64,000 bases of DNA from Dipteris shenzhenensis (lineage: Eukaryota; Polypodiophyta; Polypodiopsida; Gleicheniales): the NCBI GenBank assembly GCA_047967505.1, contig CM106538.1; one strand, 5' to 3'. The first letter of the stretch is position 1. Each line of letters begins with the position of its first letter. Under the pieces are notes generated by a model. That model searched no databases and had not been told where the DNA came from. It saw only the letters and a list, made by a program, of their open reading frames with translations. A program made the position numbers and the translations under genes. Below, piece by piece: positions 36,881-47,814 of this stretch.

Positions 36881-38600
36881 TATCATAGAATTTTCAATCC
36901 TATCTTTGAATCCTTACTCAATTTAGATCTCCATCTCACCAACTTTCCATTATGATGAGATGGTTGGATATGGCTGGTTATATTGCCATGTTGAACATGA
37001 GAGTTTGTCAATGTCAATGCCAAGAAATCATTGGTTTTATAAAAGAAAACTGCTACCCTAACTAAGTTCTCTCTCTCCAAAGTAAGTGAGGTCCCCAATG
37101 CAACCTTCCACATGCAACAATGGATGAGTATGACATCAAGTTTAGTCTTAAGTGTGTCGAGAACATGAGCAAAAGAAAGAGAGCCAAATACTCTCGAGTG
37201 ACCAATAGAGGGCTTAGTTCTTGTGAATGCCTCAAGTTAGGTGTCATGTTTTTGCAATGAATGTTGGGACTCGTATTCATCAAGTACATAGTTGTGTCAC
37301 ATGCCTCGGCCCAATACTGCCTTGGAACATTCTTCTCATCAAGCATGCATCTAGATGACTCTGTAATCGCCCTATTTTTTTGTTCACCAACCACATTTGC
37401 TGAGGGGTACATCTGCATGTGAACTAACATGTGATGCCACATGATGTTTGCAAAAGGAATTGAACTCTATGGACTTGTATTCACCTCCATTGTCACAATG
37501 GCAAATCTTTAGGTGCATGTAAGTCTACTTTTCTACCAAGGCTTTGAAGTCTTTGAAAGTGTTAAATGCATCAGACTTCTATTTCAATGCTTCCTACGAT
37601 GCTTGCATTACTATGCATGAGTATGCTATCGACCCTTTGATTTTGTGGGGTGTTTCATTCCCCATCATGACGCTCTCTCTTGGGTTCCGATCGGGACAGA
37701 GATAAGAGAACTATTCTTTCTCAGGTGTCATGTGGTTGCTCGCACCAGAGTCAAACCACCATGTGTCCTCATCCTTCTGTGCCTTAGATGTAGACTACGA
37801 TGTGAGAACTTTGTGTTGATAGTCTTGAGAGTTGTCTTCATCATAGGCATAGTGGACGGATTGCCATTGATGATGGTTGCCTCGATGAGGGCTGTGAGAC
37901 CTATTTGACTAGCCTGTAGTGGCTAAATTCCTTTGTTTCTTTTTGCATTTTGGTCCCCAATGGCTTGGAATGAGGCTGGAATGTTGTGATAGTTGCAATT
38001 TCCCTCGCGTCTAGGAGTACTTCTTTGATTTCCTCCTCTTCCAGAGTTACCTTTACCTCTAGGATTCCATGTCACCCTCTCAGTAGGAGGACCATGACTC
38101 TGAGCCAATGAAGGTAGAGATTGTCTGCCTTGGTACTGACCTTTTCCTTGATTGCTAGAGCATCCAAAGTTCTTGACTTTTCCCCTGTACGACCCTCTTA
38201 CACCTCCTCTTGCTGTGAAGGCAATATCATGATTCTTCGAATCTATTTTAAGACCATGTCTCAATTGCTCCTGCATGAGCATGTCTCACATGAGTTGAAA
38301 TGTTGGAGGTGCATCTCGGTGACTAATACAGTCACAAACTACCCATAATATTGTCCAAGTCCATTGATGGCAAGTTGGACTAGTCTCTCTTGTTTGAGCT
38401 GATCACCAAGGTCCTTCAATCTGAGTAAGCAGTCAGGACCTTTTACAAGGCTTGTAGAAGTGGCGCAGAACCGAATGCGAAAATAGTCAACTAGTGACTT
38501 TACAAGGTGGCATGTGTGTGCAAAGCTGCAATTGTCCTGAATCAAGAACCCAAAGTGCCAAGTGACTCAACGAGAGTGAATCTACCCTTTGTTAAAGAAT
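36880..38600 (-). mobile_element. decayed Ty1/copia gag-protease-integrase fragment
   Basis: Minus-strand copia relic. gag: QDNCSFAHTCHLVKSL... and LKDLGDQLKQERLVQ near 38540-38360, then MLMQEQLRHGLKID (38282), an Arg/Gly/Gln-rich basic tail and a ruined knuckle (NCNYHN) near 37990. Protease: DTWWFDSGASNHMTPEKE at about 37770-37715, with the catalytic DSG, then a stop. Integrase: SANVVGEQKNRAITESSRCML and WAEACDTTMYLMN at 37410-37270. RT and RNase H are absent, LTRs not found. Confidence 0.75.
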
Positions 38601-39727
38601 GGAATAGGTGTTGATATGTGTGAGATGAATGCCGATGATAGGTTCCATAGGGGCTGACACTATTTGGGAACTAATCGAGAATTTTGGGCACGGCTTCAAA
38701 TTGGATTTTGTGGATTATCTTCTATAAGGTAGCTAGTCCTATAACTTGTCTATAAGTCGATCGATATGAAAAAACAACAAAATAGATTTTATCTTCATTT
38801 GGTTTGTGCTAGGTTCAGAGAGGATGATATTTGATTAGGAGGGATGTCGATGAAGAGGTTTTTGCAAATGCTGCAAAATGAAAATGCCAAATGTCAAATT
38901 TGATGTGACAGGTACGTAGAGCGCGAGTTGATGAGCAATTTTGATTCTTGCAATGTCTCCAAATTCGACCTGGATAAAAAGATACAGCCCTCAGAGGAAA
39001 GATAAAATTTTGAGAATAAAAAAAGGATGCAATGATGATGTGGAAGATGGGTGGTTACATGTAGTGTGCCTGTGAAGTAGAGATGCTAAGGTGGCATTGT
39101 GGGCTGGCATTGCCACATGTCAGGTGAGGTGGTAGTGATGATGTGGCATTGTCACAAGGACAAGTGACATGGCACAACTGTGGGCTAGCATTGCCACATG
39201 TCAGGTGAGGTGGTAGTGACGATGTGGCATTGTCACAAGGATAGGTGACATGGCACAATAAGTGGATAAGGGATGATGTGGCAACTAACTACACTTGATG
39301 ACATGGTAGGTGAGGTTTAGTCAAAGTAACCAGGGTTAGGTGAATTAGGGTGACGTGGCAAAAAATTGACCACCCCCCACAACCAAGGTAAATATAAACG
39401 AACCATTGTGCTAACCAAGGTTAACACCTAACCCTGGTTAGAATCTATCTACCATGTGTAAGGTATGAAGCAACCGCCACCTTATCTTCGCCAAGTCTTC
39501 TAAAGTGACAAATAGAATTTGGATCACTTTCATGGATTGTAGCAAATGCAACTACTTCTCTTTTGCAACATAAAATCACCTCCATCCCCGGAATAAATTT
39601 TGTAGCCATCTCCTTTGTGAGTTTCCTTTGCAAACAAGCTATAACAACCATTATAAAGAACATTAGTCTCTTCTCAATAATCTACTTTATTAATGATTTA
39701 AAAATCTAGATCTTGTTTAAAAATTTA
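38601..39727. other. non-coding spacer with an 81-bp tandem repeat
   Basis: No supported gene. It contains the 81-bp duplication at 39099-39260 and several further GATGTGGCA-type motifs. A 72-codon minus-strand frame at 39445-39663 is unrecognised. Confidence 0.5.
39099..39260. repeat. 81-bp tandem repeat, two copies
   Basis: The unit starts GGGCTGGCATTGCCACATGT at 39101 and recurs as GGGCTAGCATTGCCACATGT at 39182 with few differences. Confidence 0.9.
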
Positions 39728-40504
39728 ATCAGACCCTAACCAATAACAACCGTAAACCAATAACCACCCTAAACCCTAAAGCCTAAACCGTAAACCAATA
39801 ACCACCCTAAACCCTAAAGCCTAAACCGTAAACCAAAACAACCCTAAACCCTAAACCCTAACCAATAACAACCCTAAACCCTAACTCCCAAACCCTAAAC
39901 CCTAAACCCTAAACCCTTAAAACTAACCCCCAAACCCTAAACCCTAAACCCTAACCCCTAAACCCTAAACCCTAACTCCCAAACCCTAAACCCTAAACCC
40001 TACCTCCCAAACCCTAAACCCTAAACCCTAACCCCCAAACCCTAAACCCTAAACCCTAAACCTTAAACCCTAACCCCCAAACCCTAAACCCTAAACCCTA
40101 AACCCTAACCCCTAAACCCTAAACCCTAAACCCTAACTCCCAAACCTTAAACCCTAAACCCTAAATCCTAAACCCTAACCCCCAAACCCTAAACCCTAAA
40201 CCCTACCTACTAAACCCTAAACCCAAACCACCAAACTCTAAACCCTAACCCCCAAACCCTGAACCCTAACCCTCAAACCTTGAACCCTAAATCCTAACTC
40301 CCAAACCTTAAACCCTAAACCCTAAACCCTACCCCCCAAACCCTAAATCCAAACCACCAAACCCTAAACCCTAACTCACAAACCCTAAACCCTAACCCTA
40401 ACTCACAAACCCTAATTCCTAATTCATAAAACCTAAACCCTAAACCCTAACTCACCAAACCCCAAACCCTAAACCCAAACCACGAAATCCTAAACCTTAA
40501 ATCC
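39728..40504. repeat. interstitial telomeric repeat block, degenerate (CCCTAAA)n
   Basis: About 780 bp built almost entirely of CCCTAAA, the complement of the plant telomere repeat TTTAGGG, with variants such as CCCCCAAA, CCCTAACTCCCAAA and CCCTAACC. Perfect runs of three to five units alternate with degenerate ones. Only the C-rich strand is on the plus strand throughout. Confidence 0.92.
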
Positions 40505-40559
40505 TATGAGTGTTTTCAGTAATATCATTTATTTAAGTAATAGTTTTAATTAGAATTCA

Positions 40560-41458
40560 TAAGTAATAGTGGAATTGATAGTTGGGAGGGTGGTAGTGGG
40601 AGAAAGGGAGAGTAGGAAAGTGGAGAAAGGGAGTGTGGGAGGGTGGTAGTGGGAGAAAGGGATAGTGGGAGAGGGAGTGGGAATGGGGGTGGTGGGGGTG
40701 GGGGTGGGAGGATGGGAGTTGGAGTGGGAGAGGGAGTGGGAATGGGGGAGGTGCGGGTGGGGGTGGGAGAATGGGAGTGGGAGTGGGAGAGGGAGTGGGA
40801 ATGGGGGAGTTGGGGGTGGGGTGAGGGTGGGAGGATGGGAGTGGGAGTGGGAGGGGTGGGGAGTGGGAGTGGGAGGATGGGAGTGGGAGAGGGAGTGGGA
40901 ATGGGGGAGGTGGGGGTGAAAGTGGGAGGGGTGAGGTGGGAGGATGGGAGTGGGAATGGGGGAGGTGGGGGTGGAAGTGGGAGGGGTGGGGTGGGAGGAT
41001 GGGAGAGGGAGTGGGAATGGCGGAGGTGGGGGGGTGGGAAAATGGGAGTGGGAGTGGGAGAGGGAGTGGGAGGATGGGAGTGGGAGGGGTGAGGTGGGAG
41101 GATAAGGGTGGGAGAATGGGAGTGGGAGTGGGAATGGGGGGGGGAGGGGTGGGGGTGGGAGGATGGGAGTGGGAGTGAGAGGTGGAGGTGGGAGGATGGG
41201 AGTGGGTGGGAGAATGGGAGTGGGAGTGCGAGTGGGAGTGGGAGAGGGAGTGGGAATGGGGGAGGTGGGGGTGGGGTGAGGGTGGGAGTCGGAGGGGTGG
41301 GGTGGGAGGATGGGAGTGGGAGAGGGAGTGGGAATGGGGAAGGTGGAAGAATGGGCGTGGGCGTGGGAGTGGGAATGGGGGAGGTGGGGTGGGAGGATGG
41401 GGGTGGGAGTGGGAGTGGGGTGGGAGGATGGGAGTGGGTGGGAGAGGGAGAGAAGATA
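40560..41458. repeat. G-rich minisatellite (GGGAGTGGGA type)
   Basis: About 900 bp of a purine-rich, nearly C-free plus strand made of GGGAGTGGGA, GGGAATGGGGGAGGTGGG and GGAGGATGGGAGTG units arranged in irregular higher-order repeats of roughly 60-120 bp. Long open frames on both strands here are by-products of the low complexity and are not called as genes. Confidence 0.9.
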
Positions 41459-41524
41459 ATCTAATGGAGAGGCCAATGGGAGAGGAGATAATGATATAGA
41501 AGGACCAATAAGAGAGAAGCACTT

Positions 41525-41550
41525 AAAACCCTAGTTTTTCTTATATATAC
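41525..41550 (+). promoter_or_regulatory. telo-box and TATA-box of the downstream gene
   Basis: AAAACCCTAG at 41525-41534 is a telo-box (AAACCCTA), a promoter element known upstream of many plant growth genes. TTATATATAC at 41541-41550 is a good TATA box. A CT-rich initiator region and a GA-rich leader follow, reaching the ATG at 41742. Confidence 0.55.
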
Positions 41551-43389
41551 TCTCCTTCTCTCATTGTTTCTCTCATTTCAACAAGGAAGAGCAAGAGGAG
41601 AAGCAAAAAGAGGAGGAAGAGCAAAAGCAAGCACAAGCATAGAGAGAGAACTTAGAGAGAAAAAAGTGAAGGAAAGACTTTTAGAGAGAGATTATAAGAG
41701 AGAGAGTCTTGCTGCCTCGCAGTATACCTGAAGTTGAGGCAATGGAAGAAGAAGTAGGACGATCTAAAGCGGTTCACATAGAGCCCCTAAAAAATAAACC
41801 TCGATGTCAAATGCAAAAGGCAAATACTTCACGAGCTACAGTTCCAAGTCCTATAACTCGAAAAAGAGGTCGTTCATATACAAAGAAAGGGCAAAGAAGA
41901 GAAGAGGAAGAACACGAAGAGGATGCGGAGGGTCTTGAAATGGAGTCAGATCTAGAAGCAGAAATGTTATCAATGAAGAACCTAAATCTTCGCTTGAATG
42001 AGGCTGTGACAAATGAGGATCCAGGATATATATGGGGCCAGAAGACTCAAGTTATACATGCTTCAATGATGGTCAAAGCAAGTGTCTTCACCAACAGCAG
42101 GACCTTAGATACAGTCTATGCTGAAAAGATTTTTCAGGCTTTGATTGATGGAAAAAAACCAGTTGTTTCTAATTTGGTACTCCGTCCAAGAACATTTTGG
42201 CCAGTCATGGGAGATTATAGTCAATCCATCAATTTCTCTCAGCCTATAGATTTTGAGATGTAATTCACTAAGTTCCGCGGAAAACAAGTTCCCTCACTTC
42301 AAGAAGGATAGAGTTCAGTGAATGATCCAGAATGACATATAAGGAATGCCAAGAGAAATTTCTTAGCTCATTGTACATTTGAGGCAATAGATGGTTAGCA
42401 GTATGCCTATGCTTGTAATGAGCGCTCTAGAGATGCATACAAGAAAGGAGAAATTTTTTATCAAACCTTCGTGAGTGTGCCTCAATTTCACTACTATTCT
42501 GCATGCATTTGTATCTTCAAGAACGAGAAAAAATATTTGATTGAGTCGGAAAGACTTAATCATGACATTTATGCACTACGAAAAATCACCTCCACTTCAG
42601 AGATGTTGCTCAAAGCTAGGACCATATGGAAAACTTTTCATTCTCCTTTGACCACTCTCAAAAGAACTGCAACTAAAGTGGAAACGGATAATCTTGTTGA
42701 CTTCTACACCTGCTTGAGTGCCATTGTACCAAGGGGAAAGCAGGAAGAAAGAGCAGAGGTGATTACAAGCTTTAAGACAGTAAGGGATAGGTATCAAGAC
42801 TACACAAGCATACTTTTCCATAGTGATGAAGTTTTTCATCAGATCAAAGATGTGTGTCTTGCATGTGAGAAAGGAGATGTTACATATGAGGCTCCATCAT
42901 TGATTAAAGAGAAGGCAAAGAAGATTGAGAAAAAAGAGATGACAGCTCGGATGTGGAGGCCTTTAAGAAACTTACCAGACAAATACGCAAGTCTTGCTGT
43001 AGAGAAATTAATGGTTTTTTGGCAAAAAGGATAAAGATCATTGCATGGAAGATTGTATCATCCAACAGGTCAAGCGTGATGCAGTAAAGAGTGCAATTGA
43101 ATATTTATTGGCAGAAAAAAATATTCCAATTAGCCAATGTAAAATTGATCATAGCATTGTGAGGCAGATGGCATCAGCTTTACCGTCACCTAAACAGAAG
43201 GCTTGGGTGCATAAATGGGTGAAGGTAGAAGATGATGGATCTGAAATTACTCCTATGACAAGTGACATTCCGGAAAATGTGTATGCATATGCACAAAAAG
43301 TCATCAATAAGCACACTCTCAGAAAAGAAAAAACTTTGAACAAGGGCTTTTTTTTCATACATGAAATCATTTCAGAGTCTGGAAAGAGT

Positions 43390-44030
43390 GTTGAGTGCAA
43401 GGGAGTTTCATTGAATGATTTTTTGTTCGACGACACTGCTTGGGAGAGACCTCAGCTTTTCTTTGTCTATGAAATATCACTGGATGACATTCGTCAACTC
43501 CTTGACAGAATATTACATACCACCATTGGTAGAGTGGGACAATGTAACATAGTCATATTTGCTGATAAAGATGACAAGGAACAAATGTCTGCTACCCTAG
43601 AAAAACAATATGGCAATGAGCTTAAGATTTACAATGGTATATACTCAAGAAAAAGGGACAAGAGAGAATGCGGTCTCAAGATACAGAGTCTTGAAACCTT
43701 TTTCTTGTGCATGAAGAGCCCTTACAATGATCACTCCTTACAAAACAATATAAGAGGGAATGCAAAGAGATTGCAACTACTGCTGGAAGAGCATGAAGCT
43801 CCAAGTCCCCTCCATCGCAACGCAAATCACTATGAAAGACCAGCAAAAAGTGCTGATCTTTTAATTAGTATGATGGAATTTTTGCTACCATCCGGATGGG
43901 AAGTCACATTGTATCCAATGGGACATTTGTTTGAAGCTCTTATCAGAAAAGGACACAATGTAAATATTATTGAGAGCCCTGCTTGCTTAGAATACCTTGA
44001 TACCGTGGCTTCTCTCACAATAAAGTATGA
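43390..44030 (+). other. degenerate Rossmann methyltransferase-like domain
   Basis: Four features occur in the order seen in N6/N4 DNA methyltransferases: SLNDFLFDDTAWERPQ (place of the catalytic DPPY/W), NIVIFADKDDKEQM followed by LETFFLCMKSP (strand-helix-strand), ERPAKSADLLISMMEFLLPSG (the usual 'KP-x-x-LL-x-x-x-I-x-x-x-x-x-x-G'), and VTLYPMGHLFEALIRKGHNV then IESPACLEYL (place of the SAM-binding D-P-F-x-G-S-G-T and 'G-R-x-x-x-G-I-E'). The catalytic and SAM motifs themselves are altered, so catalysis is doubtful. This is a pattern-based inference. Confidence 0.4.
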
Positions 44031-44335
44031 TAAGAAAGGTCCGATCTCACATGAAGAGGATGCTGACATAGAGATGGTCATGTATGATGAGAGCAAGAAA
44101 GATGATGAAAATGATGAAAGCTCTGGATATGATAGTGAGGACACCAGCGATAGTAAGGAAGCAGATAAAGATGGATATGACATTGACCTTGCCTATGAAG
44201 GTTACATAAAAAGACCACGAAGATATGTAGAGGTATGAAAACTTATGTTTAATTTTCTTTATTCATTTAAAGGTCTTTTTAAATTTATAATTAATTTAAA
44301 ATTTTGAATCTCATAATTATTTTATCCTTTTATAG

Positions 44336-45586
44336 GAGAAGGGAAAGGAGGAGGATGAGGAGGACATAGCTAGAGTAGAGAATATAGAAAGCTCATCTCA
44401 AGAAAGCAAAGCTGCTCTGGCTATCCATCGGATGACTCTAGAAAATAATCATACCTTGCAGCAAATGGAGAAGTCATTTCAAGTTAGGTTTCAAGTTCGA
44501 GAACAACCTCTTACTTTTCTATTCGATGAAGAGGACATTTCAATCCTTATAAACTTCAAGAAAGAGGTTAATGACAAGGTCATAATAGCCATCCTCAGGT
44601 TTGACACAAACTTTTTATTGAATTTATGCTTTTGTATTTCCATTGGATCAAATGTAGTAATATTCTTTTCTTTTTATTGCAGTATGGTTTTAGAACATCT
44701 TCCCCTATATATACAGAGATGTGCATATATGGTCGATCCTCTTGTTTCTAGTGTACTTAGCAATAAGCAGAAGACCATAGATGATGTTTTTAAGTGGTTG
44801 CAACCTATTTATTTGACTACGGCGCGAGTTATCTTTACTGCATATCACGAGGAGTGAGTATCAATCCCTACCTAGCTTATCTCTTACATTGTGGAGGATT
44901 ATATCAAATAATAATTATTCTTAATTGATAATGCAGCTTGCATTGGAGCTTGGTAATTGTGGACATCTTAGCCAAGCAATGTTTCTTTGTCAATTCAATA
45001 GCATCTATCCATGGCAGTGTGTCAGAGTAAGTATAACCTACTTGTGTCATAATTATGTCAATGAGATGCATCCTATGCAATGCACACATTCATTTATGTT
45101 TTCTATTTTGATGTGTAGATCGGCTCGAAAGTTGGTAGGTGCTATAGATGCACTTATGCAAATGGAAGGTGACTTAGAAGATCAAATAGAGTATGTAACA
45201 TGCCCTGCAGCGAAGCAGAATGATGACCATAGTTGTGGGTGGAGAGTCGAATATAACTGCTTTTTGCTCCTTGCTCAAATTTTTAATTTGAGCAGCGGTG
45301 AAACCTCATTGTCGACATATACAGACTTGCATCTATATGCATTTATGTCATCTATCATTAAGGCATTTATTGATAACGTGGTGGAGCATCAAGAGGAAAC
45401 ATTGGTTGCTACGCCCATAAGTTGTCCTAATGTAACCGCTGGATTGGATGAAATGGGGAGCTCTTTTGAGGTTAGGGTTATCATTAGCAAGCAACCTCGT
45501 GTTTTGACTTTTGGTAGCGAGGAAGTTACAATCTTCTCCGACCCTTTGAAAGAGGCTAATGACAAAGTCATGATGGCCATCCTCAG
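44336..45586 (+). other. Ulp1/C48-like protease unit A
   Basis: Exons 44336-44598, 44683-44853, 44937-45026 and 45119-45586. Hallmarks of the SUMO-protease (C48) fold: LHWSLVIVDI with the His at 44941-44943, then FFVNS with Asn at 44992-44994 where Asp is usual, and AAKQNDDHSCGWRV with the nucleophile Cys at 45234-45236 preceded by the conserved Gln. His-Asn-Cys is a possible triad as in papain-type proteases. C48 proteases remove SUMO or SUMO-like tags; plant transposons of the Mutator group often carry them. Confidence 0.65.
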
Positions 45587-45668
45587 GTTTGATATGAACA
45601 TCTCTTGGCTTGATACTTCAATCATTTGATTCAATCTGCTTCCAACATTTGTTTATTTATTGCTGCAG

Positions 45669-46376
45669 TTGTATCTCACTTTCCTAGATCAGTACAAAAT
45701 CGCATCTATATGCTCGATTCTCTTCTTTCAGCTGTACTTAGTGATACCAAGAAGACAGTAGATGATGTTTGCTCAATGCTACAACCTTTAGACTTGGATG
45801 GCATGCTAATTATCTTTATGCCATATTATGAGAGGTAAGTATCGTCTCAATCTTTCTTTTACTCTCTTATTTGTAATATTGTGTCAATTAATACTTAATA
45901 TTGTGATAAATCTTATCGCTCTTTATTGGTGATTTATTGGTGATGTAGTTCACATTGGAGCCTGATAGTATGGGATCTTGATGACAACCATTTTTGGTTT
46001 GTCAACTCATTTACAGGCTTTCACGGGGTGTTCAAGTAAGTGTTCTTTTATCATATCATTATGAACATGCATCTTACTATTTACTACACAAATTCACTTT
46101 GTCATATGTCATGATGGACAGGTCTGCAAACAAGTTAGTTTCTACGATTATGAAAATCAGGGAGCATCAAGACCAACCAAATTTCCAAACACGCCTCGCA
46201 GTGGAGCAGAAAGACAAGTTTAGTAGTGGGTGGAGAATTGCCTACAACTTCATGTTGTTCCTCAATGAAATTTTTGAACATGTCTCAATAGAAGCATATA
46301 CAAAGCTCGAGCAACAAGATTTTATGGCTAAGACTGTTCACTACCTAACTGCTACCATTGGGTGGGAAACAACATG
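45669..46376 (+). other. Ulp1-like unit B, catalytic Cys replaced by Ser
   Basis: A second copy of unit A with the same intron positions and phases: exons 45669-45834, 45949-46035 and 46122-46376. SHWSLIVWDL has His at 45953-45955, FWFVNS has Asn at 46004-46006 (same 17-residue spacing as in A), and EQKDKFSSGWRI has Ser (46225-46227) at the Cys position. The first exon is one base out of frame with its expected join. It is either a pseudo-protease or simply decaying. Confidence 0.6.
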
Positions 46377-46693
46377 ATGGACTCAATGAAGAACCTGAGG
46401 GAGCCAAAGAAAAACAAGAGACAATTCAGTCTCCTTCTGTATCACAGCCTCAAGTAGAAGCATTGCAGTCTCCACTTGAATTAGAGACTCAATGCATTCT
46501 TCCTACACAAGAAATAGAGACTCAATGTGTATCTACAACATCACATCTTGCAAAGGAGGAAGAAGTTAAGTCTATCCCGATTGCACCAGAAGTAGAATCT
46601 CAATGTACACCATCCACACAAGAAGTAGAGAGTCAATGTACTCTTAGAGAATCACAGCCTCAAGAGGACTCATCAGACTCTATTCAGTTGTAA
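46377..46693 (+). other. Gln/Cys-repeat C-terminal tail
   Basis: In the frame ending at 46693 the sequence has four imperfect repeats of 'E-(T/S)-Q-C' separated by about 14 residues, for example EIETQCVSTT, EVESQCTPST and EVESQCTLRE. It is rich in Glu, Gln and Ser. A one-base shift at about 46355 separates it from unit B. Confidence 0.45.
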
Positions 46694-46922
46694 AACATGT
46701 AGAAAGAAACATGAGTCGTTGGAGATTTTTATCTTGTTTGTATTGATTAATGATAGTGTTTTTTAAATTTATGTTAAATGTTACAATACATTAGGATATT
46801 TTATGATATTTATTCAATTTGTATTATTATTGTATTAGCAATTCTAAAAAAATAAATTGCATTAGCAATTCTAATATGATCTACTGAGCCCTACCACACT
46901 TGTTGCAGAGAATACAAAACTA

Positions 46923-47734
46923 TTACAAGCCATAGAGGCCAAGATCATCATTAGTATCTCTTATCTTCTCAACAATCCAATCTTCCATGGACTCCACTTC
47001 CGTATTGTCAACATAATTACAATGAAGGAAGAAATTCAAACATCCACTCAACTTACGTATCGTCAACATAATTACAATGAAGGAAGAAATTGAAACAGTC
47101 ACTGGACATGCCACAGAGACCGAGATCACACTACAAGATCTCATCATTAACATAATTACAATGAAGGAAGAAATTCAAACATCCAATCTTCCATGGACTC
47201 AACTTTCGTATCGTCAACATAATTACAATGAAGGAAGAAATTCAAACAGTCACTGGATAGGCCACAGAGGTCGAGATCACACTAGAAGATCTCATCATTA
47301 GTATCTCTTATCTTCTCAACAATTCAATCTTCCACGGACTCCACTTCCATATCATCAACATAATTACAATGAAGGAAGAAATTCAAACAGCCACAGATTG
47401 TTTCTTTATAATCTCTTTGGGAGGCCTTTATTGTTCTTTCAGCATCCCGATCAAATCGGCCATACCGAGTGCTTCGCTAATGTAGGTTGCTTAAGAAGTC
47501 CAAGAGATCTTGTCGTGCTTTTATAATACATTGTAAAAGTCTTTCGCTCTCTGCTATCTTCTGAGTCTCCTCCCTCTCTATCCGCCTCTGTGTGTCGAAT
47601 TCCTCTCTCTCCATCTGTGTGAGTGGAGAGCCTTGTCGAATTCTTGCATCTCTCCTTGCTCCTTGGTCAGCAACCCATTGTTTGAGACTGTCGATTCCAG
47701 ACTCCACATCTCCAACGATGCCAAGGACATCCAT
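46923..47734 (-). pseudogene. small charged coiled-coil protein with amplified C-terminus
   Basis: The ATG complement at 47734 sits in a good context (ACCATGG) and starts MDVLGIVGDVESGIDSLKQW, then a highly charged helix with PLTQMEREEFDTQRR. A TAG at 47477-47479 ends it at 85 codons, but beyond that stop the frame still matches its paralogue at 49104-49538 (RYGRF, then CLNFFLHCNYVDD and EDWIVEK). A TGA replaces the Trp codon of EDW in the first C-terminal copy; the last copy (47153-46923) keeps EDWIVEKIRDTND. The 3' part is amplified in tandem. Function unknown; no conserved domain recognised. Confidence 0.55.
46960..47392 (-). repeat. five tandem copies of the C-terminal coding segment
   Basis: The plus-strand motif ACATAATTACAATGAAGGAA followed by GAAATTCAAAC occurs at about 47011, 47067, 47152, 47218 and 47359, with variable spacers. 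It encodes, on the minus strand, FFLHCNYVD, the conserved end of the small protein. Confidence 0.85.
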
Positions 47735-47814
47735 GGTGGGTGGAGAGATGATAAATTAAGAGTGATAAACAAAGAATGTGCTTGTAGAAGGACTAGGATG
47801 GACGAAAGAAGGGA

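Larger units (their letters stand above)
41742..46693 (+). pseudogene. multi-exon gene: methyltransferase-like region plus two Ulp1-like protease units
   Basis: I do not recognise the whole protein. Exon 1 is 41742-44232, followed by introns 44233-44335, 44599-44682, 44854-44936, 45027-45118, 45587-45668, 45835-45948 and 46036-46121, all GT-AG and phase-consistent. The N-terminus is basic with KRGRSYTKKGQRR (likely nuclear) and an acidic stretch. The end of exon 1 resembles an N6/N4 DNA methyltransferase fold; the later exons encode two C48-like units, then a Gln/Cys repeat tail. Lesions: nonsense codons at 42261, 42309, 42333 and 42396, a one-base shift in the A5 run at 43024-43028, a shift at the start of the second protease unit, and a shift at about 46355. 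Introns are well kept, so decay is recent or the gene is a transposon passenger. No terminal repeats were found. Confidence 0.6.

Noticed and set aside
39728-40504. True chromosome end
   Set aside because: Unique and transposon sequence continues for more than 20 kb on both sides, and the repeats are degenerate, so the block is interstitial.
40550-41522. Open frames of 308 and 321 codons on the minus strand (and 80-149 codons on the plus strand)
   Set aside because: They run through the G-rich minisatellite; the translations are only Ser/His/Pro or Gly/Trp/Glu repeats in all frames, as expected for low complexity without stops.
46960-47392. CRISPR-like array
   Set aside because: The repeated units are coding, vary in spacing and sequence, and the genome is eukaryotic; they are tandem copies of a gene end.
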